A DNA stretch of 64,000 nucleotides from assembly GCF_013410945.1 (NCBI RefSeq), contig NZ_JACCCH010000001.1, forward strand, positions 1,860,001 through 1,924,000, read 5' to 3'. This stretch comes from Leifsonia sp. AK011 (GTDB lineage: Bacteria; Actinomycetota; Actinomycetes; Actinomycetales; Microbacteriaceae). The notes under the pieces are model-generated. The model searched no databases. It saw nothing but the letters and a program-made list of their open reading frames with translations, and was not told the DNA's origin. Made by a program: the position numbers and the translations under genes. Positions 32,101 through 40,616 of the stretch are shown in pieces (the stretch's first letter is position 1; each line of letters starts with the position of its first letter).

Positions 32101-32943
32101 ATGACGACCCAGTACGCGGGAACCGCCGCATCTTCCCCTCGTCTCGACGACGCCGTGAGCCTCCTGCGCGGTCGCACGCTCGCCATTCTCACGGGTGCAG
32201 GCGTCAGTACCGACTCGGGAATTCCCGACTACCGCGGTGAGGGCGCTCCGGTTCGCACCCCCATGACCTTCCAACAGTTCCTCGACAGCGCGAACTACCG
32301 CAAGCGCTACTGGGCAGGCAGCCACCTCGGCTGGAAGCGATTCGACTCGGCAGAACCCAACCTCGGGCATCAGTCCATTGCGGAGCTCGAGCGCCGCGGA
32401 ATCCTCGACGGCGTGATCACCCAGAACGTCGACGGACTGCACCTGCGGGCTGGCTCGGTTCGGGTCGTCGACCTGCATGGCTCCATGGACCGTGTGCGCT
32501 GCCTCACGTGCGGCCAGCACTACGCGAGAGCGAGCATCGCCGACCGGATCGCAGCCGACAACCCGTGGCTCGAGTCGCCGGATGCCGTCGAGCTCTCCCC
32601 CGATGGCGACGTCGAGATCCACGATGTCGACGGCTTCGTGATTCCCGACTGCAGTGTGTGTGGCGGCATTCTCAAGCCTGACGTCGTGTTCTTCGGTGAG
32701 CTAGTACCCCGCGAGAAGTTCGACGAGGCGCGCGCCCTCGTGAAGCGCGCCGAGGCGCTCGTGATCGCCGGCTCCTCCCTCGTCGTGAATTCCGGCATCC
32801 GGCTTCTCGACCAGGCGACGCGTCGCCGCATGCCCGTCGTGATCATCAACCGTGGTTCGACGAAGGGTGACATCCGCGCGAGCGTTAAGATCGAGTCGGG
32901 AACGTCGGAGACTCTCGCAGATCTCCTCGAGAGGCTCAGCTAG
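32101..32943 (+). CDS. NAD-dependent protein deacylase, sirtuin family
   Basis: A 280-residue Sir2-type enzyme. The NAD-binding [15 protein letters not shown] is at about 32-46, TQNVDGLH and the catalytic VDLHGSM follow, and the zinc site has two Cys pairs, RCLTCGQ and DCSVCGG. It removes acyl groups from lysine using NAD. It lacks the Tyr-x-x-Arg pair that marks desuccinylases such as CobB, so deacetylation or another acyl specificity is equally possible. The ATG at 32101 follows GGAAGGAGCACC. The histidine phosphatase gene follows after 43 bases. Confidence 0.93.
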   Translation: MTTQYAGTAASSPRLDDAVSLLRGRTLAILTGAGVSTDSGIPDYRGEGAPVRTPMTFQQFLDSANYRKRYWAGSHLGWKRFDSAEPNLGHQSIAELERRGILDGVITQNVDGLHLRAGSVRVVDLHGSMDRVRCLTCGQHYARASIADRIAADNPWLESPDAVELSPDGDVEIHDVDGFVIPDCSVCGGILKPDVVFFGELVPREKFDEARALVKRAEALVIAGSSLVVNSGIRLLDQATRRRMPVVIINRGSTKGDIRASVKIESGTSETLADLLERLS

Positions 32944-32986
32944 GCCACTGCGTCCCTCAAGGCTCTCTGTCCTGAAAGGCCACGCC

Positions 32987-33625
32987 GTGTTGTTGTATCT
33001 CGTTCGCCACGGCGAAACCGACTGGAATCTGCAGCGTCGGATTCAGGGGAGCACCGACATCCCGCTCAATGAGACCGGCCGCGAGCAGGCTGTCGCGACG
33101 GGGAGACTACTCGCGCGACGCAGGTGGGATGCCATCTACTCCTCGCCGCTGTCGCGAGCCATGGAGACCGGCGAGCTGATCGCCCGTGAGCTCGGGATGC
33201 CGGGCCCCATCCCCGTCGAGACCCTCGTCGAACGCAACTACGGCGAGGCGGAGGGTCTCGCCGACCCCGAACTCTCCCAGCGCTTCCCGGAGGGTTCTGA
33301 GGTCCCCGGTCGTGAATCCCGCGAGGAGGTCGTAGCGCGCGTCTTCCCCGCGCTCATGCAGTTGGCTGAGGAGCACCCGGACCAGGCTGTGCTCGTCGTG
33401 AGCCACGGCGGCGTCATCCGGTCGATCCTGTCCGTCGTCGACCCCGACCGCGACCACGGCCGGATCGCGAACGGGTCGGTCCACAGTTTCCGTCATGACA
33501 ATGGCTCGTTCGAGCTCATCGCCTTCAACGATCCGATCGAGGAGGAGTCCCTCGAACCCGGGGCGCCGGGCCTCGATGAGCAGAACGCGATCGAGGGTCG
33601 CGAAGACGCCGGAGTCCGCCGGTGA
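32987..33625 (+). CDS. Histidine phosphatase-family protein (phosphoglycerate mutase-like)
   Basis: A 212-residue enzyme with LVRHGETDWNLQRRIQGSTD at residues 5-24, the Arg/Glu region YSSPLSRAMET, Glu in VERNYGEAEG, and VVSHGGVIRS. This RHGETDWN form is typical of broad-specificity phosphatases such as PhoE/GpmB-like proteins. Substrate unknown. GTG start after AAAGG. The stop overlaps the next start as GTGA. Confidence 0.9.
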   Translation: MLLYLVRHGETDWNLQRRIQGSTDIPLNETGREQAVATGRLLARRRWDAIYSSPLSRAMETGELIARELGMPGPIPVETLVERNYGEAEGLADPELSQRFPEGSEVPGRESREEVVARVFPALMQLAEEHPDQAVLVVSHGGVIRSILSVVDPDRDHGRIANGSVHSFRHDNGSFELIAFNDPIEEESLEPGAPGLDEQNAIEGREDAGVRR

Positions 33626-34086
33626 GCGACCGTCGCGCCGATGCCTACGTGGAGAAGCTCGCGGCCCTCGGCATCGAGATCGAGGCCCGCGAGATGACGG
33701 AGAGCACCCACACGGCGCAGCAGGCGGCCGAGGCGATCGGATGCCCGGTCGAGGCGATCGTCAAGAGCCTCCTGTTCCGCGCCGGGGACGATTTCGTGCT
33801 GGTCCTGGCGTCTGGCCCCCACCGCGTCGACACGGACCTCGTCGGCGCGCTCGTGGGTGCGCCCGTGTCGATGGCGGATGCGAAGTCGGTGAAGCTCGTC
33901 ACGGGCTACAGCATCGGCGGTGTGCCGCCGCTCGCCCATGCCCAGCAGCTCCCCACGATCCTGGACGAGACGCTCCTGCTCCTGCCCGAGGTCTGGGCGG
34001 CCGCCGGCAGTGCGAACTCGGTCTTTCCGATCGCACCCGGCCGGCTGGTCGAGCTGGCCGGGGCGAGGGTCGGGCGCGTCAGTTAG
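33622..34086 (+). CDS. YbaK/EbsC-family aminoacyl-tRNA deacylase
   Basis: A 154-residue protein with the YbaK fold: TAQQAAEAIGCPVEAIVKSL, VLASGPHRVDTDLV and the glycine-rich YSIGGVPPLAH near residue 95. Family members hydrolyse misacylated tRNAs, such as Cys-tRNA(Pro), the YbaK activity, or Ala-tRNA(Pro). Which one applies here cannot be told. GTG start overlapping the phosphatase stop; the stop overlaps the convergent glycosyltransferase by eight bases. Confidence 0.9.
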   Translation: MSDRRADAYVEKLAALGIEIEAREMTESTHTAQQAAEAIGCPVEAIVKSLLFRAGDDFVLVLASGPHRVDTDLVGALVGAPVSMADAKSVKLVTGYSIGGVPPLAHAQQLPTILDETLLLLPEVWAAAGSANSVFPIAPGRLVELAGARVGRVS

Positions 34087-35152
34087 AGCGTCGGGCCGCG
34101 GCATCCCGAAGCACGTCGAGGAGCTGCCGCGCCGCGTCAGGCCAGTTGTACCGCTTGGCCCACTCCGCGGAGGCGAGCGAACGGCTCCGCCATTCCTCGG
34201 GGTCATCGAGTGCACGCACGGCGTCCACGAGCGACTCGATCGAATCAGGATCGAAGTAGCCAGCTGGCGCTCCCCCGATCTCCCGGAAGATCGCCGTATC
34301 GCTCAGGAGGACGGGCGTTCCCAACGCCTGGGCCTCGACGACGGGCAGGCCGAAGCCCTCATCGCGGGAGGCCGACACAAGCGCGAAGGCAGACGTGAGG
34401 GCGTCGTTGTACTGCTCGTCGCTGGCTCCATTGAGGAACTCGATCGATCCCTCCGGCGCCATCGCTGTGAGCCGCTCGCGTTCCGCGTCGCTGATGCGAC
34501 TCATGAGCCGCAGGCGGAACCCCGGCAGTGAAGCCAGGGACCGCGCGAGCAGATCGACATTCTTGTAGGGCATGAAGGACCCCATGTAGACGAGATCGCG
34601 TGTGGCAGGCATCTGCCGATCCGGGGCCGTCTCGGGCTGCTCAGTGCCGAGGAGCACGACGTGCATGGGGTTACGCGTCATCCGGTACTTCGCCATGAGG
34701 TCGCGCGTGGTCTCCGAGTCCACGAGGTGAGCGTCGGCCCGGTTGAGCACCGCTCGCTGGAAACCCACCCACAGGTGGTACGCGCGCCAGAGAAGTCGCA
34801 GCGCGGGGTTGAGATCGCGCGGTGGCGTGCGGTGACGGTAGTAGATCAGGTCGTGGACCGTGGTGACGAGCGCGTAGTTGCGTCCGCCGGGTCCCATCGT
34901 CTGCATGGGCGTGAAGACCACGTCCGGTTGGTACTTGTTGACGGTTCGTGCCACCCAGGGCTCCGTGATGGCGGTCGGGTCAGGACCCATCACCCAGGGA
35001 AGGTCAGGGAGCATCTCCAGCTGGCGCTCGTCGGAGATCAGCATCGTCACGGGATGCAGCTTGGCGAGTTCCTCCACCAGGCGCGCACCGTAGCGCGAGA
35101 TCCCGTCGTGACGCCCGAGCCGCGTGTATCGGCAATCGAAGATGATCTTCAT
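34079..35152 (-). CDS. Glycosyltransferase family 4 protein
   Basis: A 357-residue GT-B-fold transferase. The N-terminal acceptor domain (residues 1-170) contains RLGRHDGISRYGARLVEEL, and the C-terminal donor domain has LVYMGSFMPYKNVDLLARSL and SRDEGFGLPVVEAQALGTPV, the GT4 nucleotide-sugar motif with its EGFGLP and E. It probably transfers a sugar to a lipid or polymer at the inner membrane side; substrates unknown. The ATG overlaps the upstream hydrolase stop as ATGA, so the two should act together. Confidence 0.9.
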   Translation of the reverse strand: MKIIFDCRYTRLGRHDGISRYGARLVEELAKLHPVTMLISDERQLEMLPDLPWVMGPDPTAITEPWVARTVNKYQPDVVFTPMQTMGPGGRNYALVTTVHDLIYYRHRTPPRDLNPALRLLWRAYHLWVGFQRAVLNRADAHLVDSETTRDLMAKYRMTRNPMHVVLLGTEQPETAPDRQMPATRDLVYMGSFMPYKNVDLLARSLASLPGFRLRLMSRISDAERERLTAMAPEGSIEFLNGASDEQYNDALTSAFALVSASRDEGFGLPVVEAQALGTPVLLSDTAIFREIGGAPAGYFDPDSIESLVDAVRALDDPEEWRSRSLASAEWAKRYNWPDAARQLLDVLRDAAARRSN

Positions 35153-36087
35153 CGCTGGCCCTCCGCCATGGGTTCTGCTGGTCCGGGAACCGATCCGTCG
35201 CCGAGGAACTCGACGATCGCCTCTGCCGCCTCGCGCGGCTTCTCGTAGTGGACGAGGTGCCCGACGCCGGGGATGATCACGAGCCGGGCATCCGGGAACA
35301 GGTCGCGCAGCCGCTCCTGGGCCGCGACCGTCGTGATCGGGTCGCGGTCGGCCCCGACGAGCAGGGTCGGTTGTGTGATGCGCGCGGCGAACTGGCTGAC
35401 ATCCGCGGTGATGGATGCCTCGAACCCCTCGACAACGGAGTTGCGGGTCGCGTAGCGGCTGAAGTAGGTGTGGTGCTGGTCGTGGATCCAGCGACGCATC
35501 GCCGGATCCTTGGACTGCGCGAGGAACACACTCATGAAGCGCACCACGAGCCAGCTGCTGAGCAGCGAGGCGCCAAGACGCTCGGGCAGGGCGCGGCCGG
35601 CCCGGTAGTAGAGCAGGGTGAGTCTGCTGAGAAAACCGTTGGGCCCGGAGAGCGCCGGCGCAGCGATCGGGTTCACCAGAATGACGCGGGATGCCTCGAG
35701 GCCACCGGCCACGGCCGACGAGACCACGATCGATCCGAACGAGTGCCCGAGGATGACAGGACTCGTGAGGCCCAGCTCCGCGACGAAGGCGGAGAGCCAC
35801 GCCGTGTACCCGGCGATGTCGTGCGAACGCCCGACAAGAGGCTCGGACTCGCCGAAACCGGGCAGGTCCGGGCTGATGATGCGAAGGCCAGAGAGATGCG
35901 CGACGACCGGGTCGAGGCCGTGATGCTCGCCACGGTAGCCGTGAACCGCGATGATGGTTGTAGTGGCATTCTCGGGGCCGTAATCCCAGTACCTCGTCGA
36001 GGTCCCGAGAACCGTCACCGTTGCTTCCCGAACGGTCACTGCGTCGAGCAGGGAGGCATAGGGGTTCGCTGTGGGCACGACGTCCAT
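35149..36087 (-). CDS. Alpha/beta hydrolase
   Basis: A 312-residue alpha/beta-hydrolase with nucleophile elbow GHSFGS in the middle, oxyanion-hole region VHGYRGEHHG, and a C-terminal catalytic His in IPGVGHLVHYEKP, with Asp in GADRDPITT before it. A cap domain lies between about 160 and 230. Substrate unknown; lipid or peptidyl ester is possible given coupling to the glycosyltransferase. The ATG at 36087 was chosen because TTG or ATG starts at 36120-36123 would place coding sequence across the palindrome at 36108. No good ribosome-binding site is seen for any of them. Confidence 0.8.
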   Translation of the reverse strand: MDVVPTANPYASLLDAVTVREATVTVLGTSTRYWDYGPENATTTIIAVHGYRGEHHGLDPVVAHLSGLRIISPDLPGFGESEPLVGRSHDIAGYTAWLSAFVAELGLTSPVILGHSFGSIVVSSAVAGGLEASRVILVNPIAAPALSGPNGFLSRLTLLYYRAGRALPERLGASLLSSWLVVRFMSVFLAQSKDPAMRRWIHDQHHTYFSRYATRNSVVEGFEASITADVSQFAARITQPTLLVGADRDPITTVAAQERLRDLFPDARLVIIPGVGHLVHYEKPREAAEAIVEFLGDGSVPGPAEPMAEGQR

Positions 36088-36107
36088 CCTAGGCAGCGCC
36101 CGTTCGA

Positions 36108-36117
36108 CAAGCGCTTG
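36108..36117. promoter_or_regulatory. LacI-type palindromic operator upstream of treS
   Basis: CAAGCGCTTG, a perfect ten-base palindrome with a central CG as in operators for LacI/GalR-family sugar repressors; the flanks extend it imperfectly to ACAAGCGCTTGC. It lies 49 bases before the treS start, at a TTGCAT hexamer (36115-36120) that may be the -35 element. No LacI-family gene is in the window. Confidence 0.5.
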
Positions 36118-36165
36118 CATCAACCGGCTCTAGACTCTATCGATCGCCTCGTCCCAAGGAGCTTC

Positions 36166-37878
36166 ATGACCTTCACCGCCCCCATCCAGTTGCCCGGGCT
36201 CGCGCTCGACCCGCAGTGGTATCGCAGGGCAGTGTTCTACGAGGTCATGGTTCGGTCGTTCTACGACGCCAATGGTGACGGATCCGGGGATCTCGCAGGA
36301 CTCATCACGAAGCTCGACTACCTCCAATGGCTGGGCGTCGACGCCCTGTGGCTTCCCCCGTTCTTCCAGTCGCCGCTGCGGGACGGTGGATACGACGTCT
36401 CCGACTTCACGGCGGTCCTCCCCGAGTTCGGCACCGTGGATGAGTTCCGCGAGCTCGTCACGAAGGCCCACGAGCGCAACATGCGCATCGTCATCGACTA
36501 CCCGCTCAACCACACGTCAGACCAGCACGAGTGGTTCCAGCAGTCCCGCGAGGATCCGGAGGGCCCGTACGGCGACTACTACGTCTGGAGCGACTCCGAC
36601 GAGAAGTACCCGAACATCCGCATCATCTTCGTCGACACCGAGGACTCGAACTGGGCGTTCGATCCCGTGCGTCGCCAGTTCTACTTTCACCGGTTCTTCT
36701 CGCACCAGCCGGACCTGAACTTCGAGAACCCTGCCGTTCAGCAGGAAGTTCTGAACATCATCCGTTTCTGGCTCGACATGGGGGTCGACGGTATCCGCCT
36801 CGATGCCATTCCGTACCTCTTCGAGTCCGAGGAGGGCAACGGCGAGGGTGAGCAGAAGACCCACGATTTCATCAAGGTCATTCGCGCCATGGTCGACAAG
36901 GAGTACCCGGGCCGGATGCTCATCGCCGAGGCCAACCAGTGGCCGAACGAGGTCGTGGAGTTCTTCGGCACTGTCGAGGAGCCGGAGTGCCACATGGCCT
37001 TCGACTTCCCGGTCATGCCCCGCATCTTCTACTCCCTCCGCTCGCAGCACGCCGGAGAGCTCGAGCGCGTGCTCTCCGAGGTGACCCAGGAGCCCGAGGG
37101 CTCGGCGTGGGGGGTCTTCCTCCGCAACCACGACGAGCTCACGCTCGAGATGGTGAGCGAGGAATACCGGCAGGCGATGTACGGCTGGTACGCCTACGAC
37201 CCCCGCATGCGCTCGAACGTGGGAATCCGTCGTCGGCTTGCGACGCTCCTCGACAACTCCCGCCTCGAGTTCGAACTCGCGTACGCGCTGCTGTTCTCGC
37301 TCAGGGGCAGCCCCTTCCTGTACTACGGCGACGAGATCGGGATGGGCGACAACATCTGGCTGCCCGACCGCGACTCGAGCCGCACGCCCATGCAGTGGAC
37401 ACCCGACCGAAACGCCGGCTTCTCGACGGCCGATCCCGGCAAGCTGTTCCTGCCCGTCGTGCAGTCGCTGGTCTACAACTACACGCTCACGAACGTCGAG
37501 TCACAGCTCGCCCAGTCCCGCTCGATGCTGCACTGGGTGCGCAACATGATCCACGTGCGCAAGCAGCATCCCGTGTTCGGTCTCGGACACCTCACCGTCA
37601 TGCCGAGCGACCACGACTCGGTCATCGCCTTCGTCCGTGACTACCCCGGTACCGAGGGGCAGTTCGGGGATGCCGCGGAGACGGTGCTGTGCGTCTTCAG
37701 CTTCGCGCACACCCCGGTCTCCGCCTCGGTCACACTCGAGGGATACGAGGGGGCCGAGACCTGGGACCTGTTCGGTGGGTCCCAGTTCCCGTCGGTCGAT
37801 GAGTCGGGCACGCTCAACCTCACGTTGGGCTCGCAATCGTTCTACTGGCTTCGACTCGTGCCAGCGGCGCGCGGATAG
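36166..37878 (+). CDS. treS: Trehalose synthase (maltose alpha-D-glucosyltransferase) TreS
   Basis: A 570-residue GH13 enzyme interconverting maltose and trehalose. Catalytic residues: nucleophile Asp213 in GIRLDAIPYL, acid/base Glu255 in LIAEANQW, and Asp323 in LRNHDELTLEM; this last phrase is characteristic of TreS rather than alpha-glucosidases. The N-terminal WYRRAVFYEVMVRSFYDANG is also typical. No maltokinase domain is fused. GTCCCAAGGAGCTTC ribosome-binding site before ATG. Its product links to glycogen genes downstream (glgA, glgC) via the maltose-1-phosphate route, though GlgE and Pep2 are not visible here. Confidence 0.95.
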   Translation: MTFTAPIQLPGLALDPQWYRRAVFYEVMVRSFYDANGDGSGDLAGLITKLDYLQWLGVDALWLPPFFQSPLRDGGYDVSDFTAVLPEFGTVDEFRELVTKAHERNMRIVIDYPLNHTSDQHEWFQQSREDPEGPYGDYYVWSDSDEKYPNIRIIFVDTEDSNWAFDPVRRQFYFHRFFSHQPDLNFENPAVQQEVLNIIRFWLDMGVDGIRLDAIPYLFESEEGNGEGEQKTHDFIKVIRAMVDKEYPGRMLIAEANQWPNEVVEFFGTVEEPECHMAFDFPVMPRIFYSLRSQHAGELERVLSEVTQEPEGSAWGVFLRNHDELTLEMVSEEYRQAMYGWYAYDPRMRSNVGIRRRLATLLDNSRLEFELAYALLFSLRGSPFLYYGDEIGMGDNIWLPDRDSSRTPMQWTPDRNAGFSTADPGKLFLPVVQSLVYNYTLTNVESQLAQSRSMLHWVRNMIHVRKQHPVFGLGHLTVMPSDHDSVIAFVRDYPGTEGQFGDAAETVLCVFSFAHTPVSASVTLEGYEGAETWDLFGGSQFPSVDESGTLNLTLGSQSFYWLRLVPAARG

Positions 37879-37918
37879 CGTGACGCGCGGTGTCGTACCC
37901 GAGTCATACCCTGTCCAC

Positions 37919-39340
37919 ATGAACTCGTGGGGCAGAATCGTGGCCTTCGACCTCGAGACCACAGGAGTCGATGTCGACACCAGCCGTATCGTCTCCGCGT
38001 GCGTTGCCGTCCTGGACGCCGATGGCGATGTTGTCGCCCGGTGGGACTGGCTTGCCGACCCCGGAGTCGACATCCCAGAGGGCGCCTCGCGCGTGCACGG
38101 CATCACTACGGAGCGGGCTCGTGCGGAGGGCAGACCGGCCGCCACCGTCGTGGCCGAGATAGCCCAGGCTTTGCGTGTGAGCTTCGGACTGGGCATGCCC
38201 GTGGTCGTCTACAACGCACCGTACGACCTCAGCCTCCTCGACCGTGAGTGCCGCAGGCACGGGGTCCCGGTGCTCGACGACCTGAAGCCGGTGATTGACC
38301 CGCTCGTCATGGACAAGGCCGTCGACCGCTACCGCAAGGGCAAGCGCACACTCGAGGTCACGGCAGACCGGTATGGCGTCGACCTGTCTGATGCCCACGA
38401 CGCGGGCTCGGATGCCATCGCGGCTGGGCTCGTGGCCCAGGCCCTCGCGCGCGCGTATCCGGAGGAACTGGCTCTGGATGCCCGTGACCTCCACGAGCTC
38501 CAGCGCGGCTGGTACCGCGAGCAGGCCGAGCGTTTCCAGGACTATGTGCGCACCACGAAGGGCGATTCCCAGTTCGTCGCGAACAGCGAGTGGCCGGTGA
38601 GAACGACGGAGTATGCGGTCTCCTTCGAGGACACCCAGCCGATTCCCGCTCCCCGTCCCCGTCCCAGTCTCACGGTCCCCGAGATCGACATCTACACGAC
38701 GGGAACGCTCTCACTCGAGGCTTTCGCCCGGCCCCGCGCTTCGGCGTACGCGACTGCCCCGCCGCCGCAGAGTCCGCCAGCGTATCCGCGGCAGCCGCTC
38801 GAGGAGATCGAAGCGGCCCCCGTGGCGCATCCGCGCCATGCGGAGCCGCTCGTGCTCGAGGTCGTTCCCTCAACCGCGCCTGACACGGCCGACACTGCGG
38901 AGACACTCCCCCGCGTCACGCCACGTCGACCAACGGTGCTCCGCGTCGCGGCCGGCATCATCACCGATGCGAGTGGTCGCACTCTTGTCGTGCGCAAGCG
39001 GGGTACCACGGCGTTCATGCAGGCCGGCGGCAAGATCGAACCCGGCGAGAGCGCGCTGGCCGCGCTCACTCGTGAGCTTCTCGAGGAGATCGGTCTTCAG
39101 CTCGATCCCGACGCTACCGAGTATCTCGGCAGTTTCCGCGCGGAGGCTGCCAACGAGCCCAACACTGTTATTCGCGCCGAGGTGTTCGCTCTCGTCACCG
39201 ACGGCGTCGTCGCGCCCTCGTCGGAGATCGAGGAGCTCGTGTGGCTCGAGACCCTCGAGAGCCCGGGCATCGAGCTGGCACCGCTCACGAGGGACACCGT
39301 GCTCCCGCTGTGGGAGAAGCGGCGCTCCGCGCTCTTCTAG
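37919..39340 (+). CDS. Exonuclease (DnaQ-like) and Nudix hydrolase fusion
   Basis: A 473-residue two-domain protein. Residues 5-185 form a DEDDh exonuclease with FDLETTG (Asp11, Glu13), RVHGITTERA and HDAGSDA near 160. A 130-residue linker rich in proline and charged residues (about 205-340) follows. Residues 345-465 form a Nudix domain, with a complete Nudix box GGKIEPGESALAALTRELLE at 370-389 and continuing EIGL. The fusion could pair proofreading or RNA/DNA trimming with nucleotide clean-up. TACCCT at 37907-37912 fits a -10 element and the ATG lies seven bases beyond, so the gene is probably transcribed leaderless. Confidence 0.85.
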   Translation: MNSWGRIVAFDLETTGVDVDTSRIVSACVAVLDADGDVVARWDWLADPGVDIPEGASRVHGITTERARAEGRPAATVVAEIAQALRVSFGLGMPVVVYNAPYDLSLLDRECRRHGVPVLDDLKPVIDPLVMDKAVDRYRKGKRTLEVTADRYGVDLSDAHDAGSDAIAAGLVAQALARAYPEELALDARDLHELQRGWYREQAERFQDYVRTTKGDSQFVANSEWPVRTTEYAVSFEDTQPIPAPRPRPSLTVPEIDIYTTGTLSLEAFARPRASAYATAPPPQSPPAYPRQPLEEIEAAPVAHPRHAEPLVLEVVPSTAPDTADTAETLPRVTPRRPTVLRVAAGIITDASGRTLVVRKRGTTAFMQAGGKIEPGESALAALTRELLEEIGLQLDPDATEYLGSFRAEAANEPNTVIRAEVFALVTDGVVAPSSEIEELVWLETLESPGIELAPLTRDTVLPLWEKRRSALF

Positions 39341-39375
39341 CGACAAGAGCCTGTTCTCGACACAGGAACGAGCAT

Positions 39376-39417
39376 GAGAAAGGGGCGACCGGACCGAAGT
39401 CCGAGTCGCCCCTTCTC
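39376..39417. terminator. Bidirectional hairpin terminator
   Basis: GAGAA-A-GGGGCGAC (39376-39389) pairs with GTCGCCCC-TTCTC (39405-39417), topped by GGAC-CGAA-GTCC. It lies between the convergent ends of the exonuclease-Nudix gene and rpmE2. Confidence 0.85.
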
Positions 39418-39432
39418 GACGCTGTAGCGGTA

Positions 39433-39699
39433 CTACTTGGATTCGGGCGCTGCGCCGAATGCCTTGTAGCGCGTGTTGAACTTCTCGACGCGGCCGGCGG
39501 AGTCCATGATGCGCTGCTTGCCCGTGTAGAACGGGTGCGACTCCGACGAGATCTCGACGTCGATGACGGGGTACGTGTTGCCGTCTTCCCACTCGATCGT
39601 CTTGTCGCTGCCCACGGTCGAGCGGGTCAGGAAGGTTGCGCCGGATGCCAGGTCGCGGAAAACGACGGCGTTGTACTCCGGGTGAATATCGGTCTTCAT
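39433..39699 (-). CDS. rpmE2: 50S ribosomal protein L31 type B
   Basis: An 88-residue ribosomal protein. [20 protein letters not shown] and [20 protein letters not shown] are typical of L31 type B. There is no cysteine, so it cannot hold the zinc ion bound by L31 type A. Cells often use type B under zinc limitation, with Zur control; I see no clear Zur site upstream. It forms its own unit, 121 bases after the ABC ATPase start side. Confidence 0.96.
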   Translation of the reverse strand: MKTDIHPEYNAVVFRDLASGATFLTRSTVGSDKTIEWEDGNTYPVIDVEISSESHPFYTGKQRIMDSAGRVEKFNTRYKAFGAAPESK

Positions 39700-39820
39700 G
39701 GTGTTTCCCTGTATGAGTGGATGACTGTGGTGTGTGAAAAGTCTGTGAGGCGCGCTGGTATAGCCGCGGGCCGACCCCTTAGCTTAGCAGAAGGGCGCAG
39801 GCTTGGGAGGGAACGCCAAC

Positions 39821-40603
39821 TTACGCGGCGCGGGCGACGAATCGCGCGCCATCCTTGGTGACGGACAGCGGCAGGCCGAACGCGGAGCTCAGATTCTCGG
39901 ATGTCACGACCTCGTCGAGTGTTCCGACTGCCTGGATCTCTCCCCCGGCCAGCAGCAACGCATGGGTGAATCCTGGCGGAATCTCCTCGACGTGGTGGGT
40001 GACCATGACAATGGCCGGCGCGGCCTCGGTGCTCGCGAAGCCCCCGAGCAGAGTGACGAGTTCCTCGCGGGAGCCGAGGTCGAGACTTGCGGCTGGCTCG
40101 TCGAGAAGCAGGAGCTCAGGGTCCGTCATGATCGCCCTGGCGATCTGGACGCGCTTCTGCTCCCCGTCGCTCAGGTCTCCGAACCGTCGATCGGCCAGAT
40201 GGTCGAGCTTCCATTCGGCGAGCACGCGCTGGGCCCTCCGGACGTCGACGTCCTCGTACTCCTCGTTCCAGCGGCCCGTCACGGCGAGGGCTGCTGTGAG
40301 CACGACGTCGATGACACGCTCGTCGCGTGGCATCCGTCGTGCCATGGCGCTCGACGCGAAACCGACACGCGGCCGTAACTCGAACACATCGGTGCGGCCG
40401 AGCGTGTCGTCGAGCACGGTGACTGACCCCGAGCTCGGATGGATCTGGGCGGCGGCGAGCTGCAGCAGGGTTGTCTTGCCCGCCCCATTCGGGCCAAGAA
40501 TGACCCAGCGTTCGGACTCGTCGACCTCCCACGTCAGGCCGGAGAGAATCCGATTGCTATCGCGAACAACAGAGACGTCGGTGAAATCAAGAACGCTGGT
40601 CAT
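39821..40603 (-). CDS. ABC transporter ATP-binding protein
   Basis: A 260-residue ABC ATPase. Walker A GPNGAGKTT is near residues 37-45, Q-loop region GFASSAMARRM, signature LSDGEQKR, Walker B LLLLDEPAASLD and the H-loop VMVTHHVEE. No membrane partner is adjacent, which is usual for the YlmA/ModF-like soluble ABC proteins this one resembles. Substrate unknown. The glycogen synthase gene upstream is on the same strand, 13 bases away. Confidence 0.88.
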   Translation of the reverse strand: MTSVLDFTDVSVVRDSNRILSGLTWEVDESERWVILGPNGAGKTTLLQLAAAQIHPSSGSVTVLDDTLGRTDVFELRPRVGFASSAMARRMPRDERVIDVVLTAALAVTGRWNEEYEDVDVRRAQRVLAEWKLDHLADRRFGDLSDGEQKRVQIARAIMTDPELLLLDEPAASLDLGSREELVTLLGGFASTEAAPAIVMVTHHVEEIPPGFTHALLLAGGEIQAVGTLDEVVTSENLSSAFGLPLSVTKDGARFVARAA

Positions 40604-40616
40604 GGTGATTCCCAGC

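Noticed and set aside
36120-36123. Earlier start for the alpha/beta hydrolase
   Set aside because: TTG/ATG starts here would run coding sequence across the LacI-type palindrome and have no better ribosome-binding site than the ATG at 36087.
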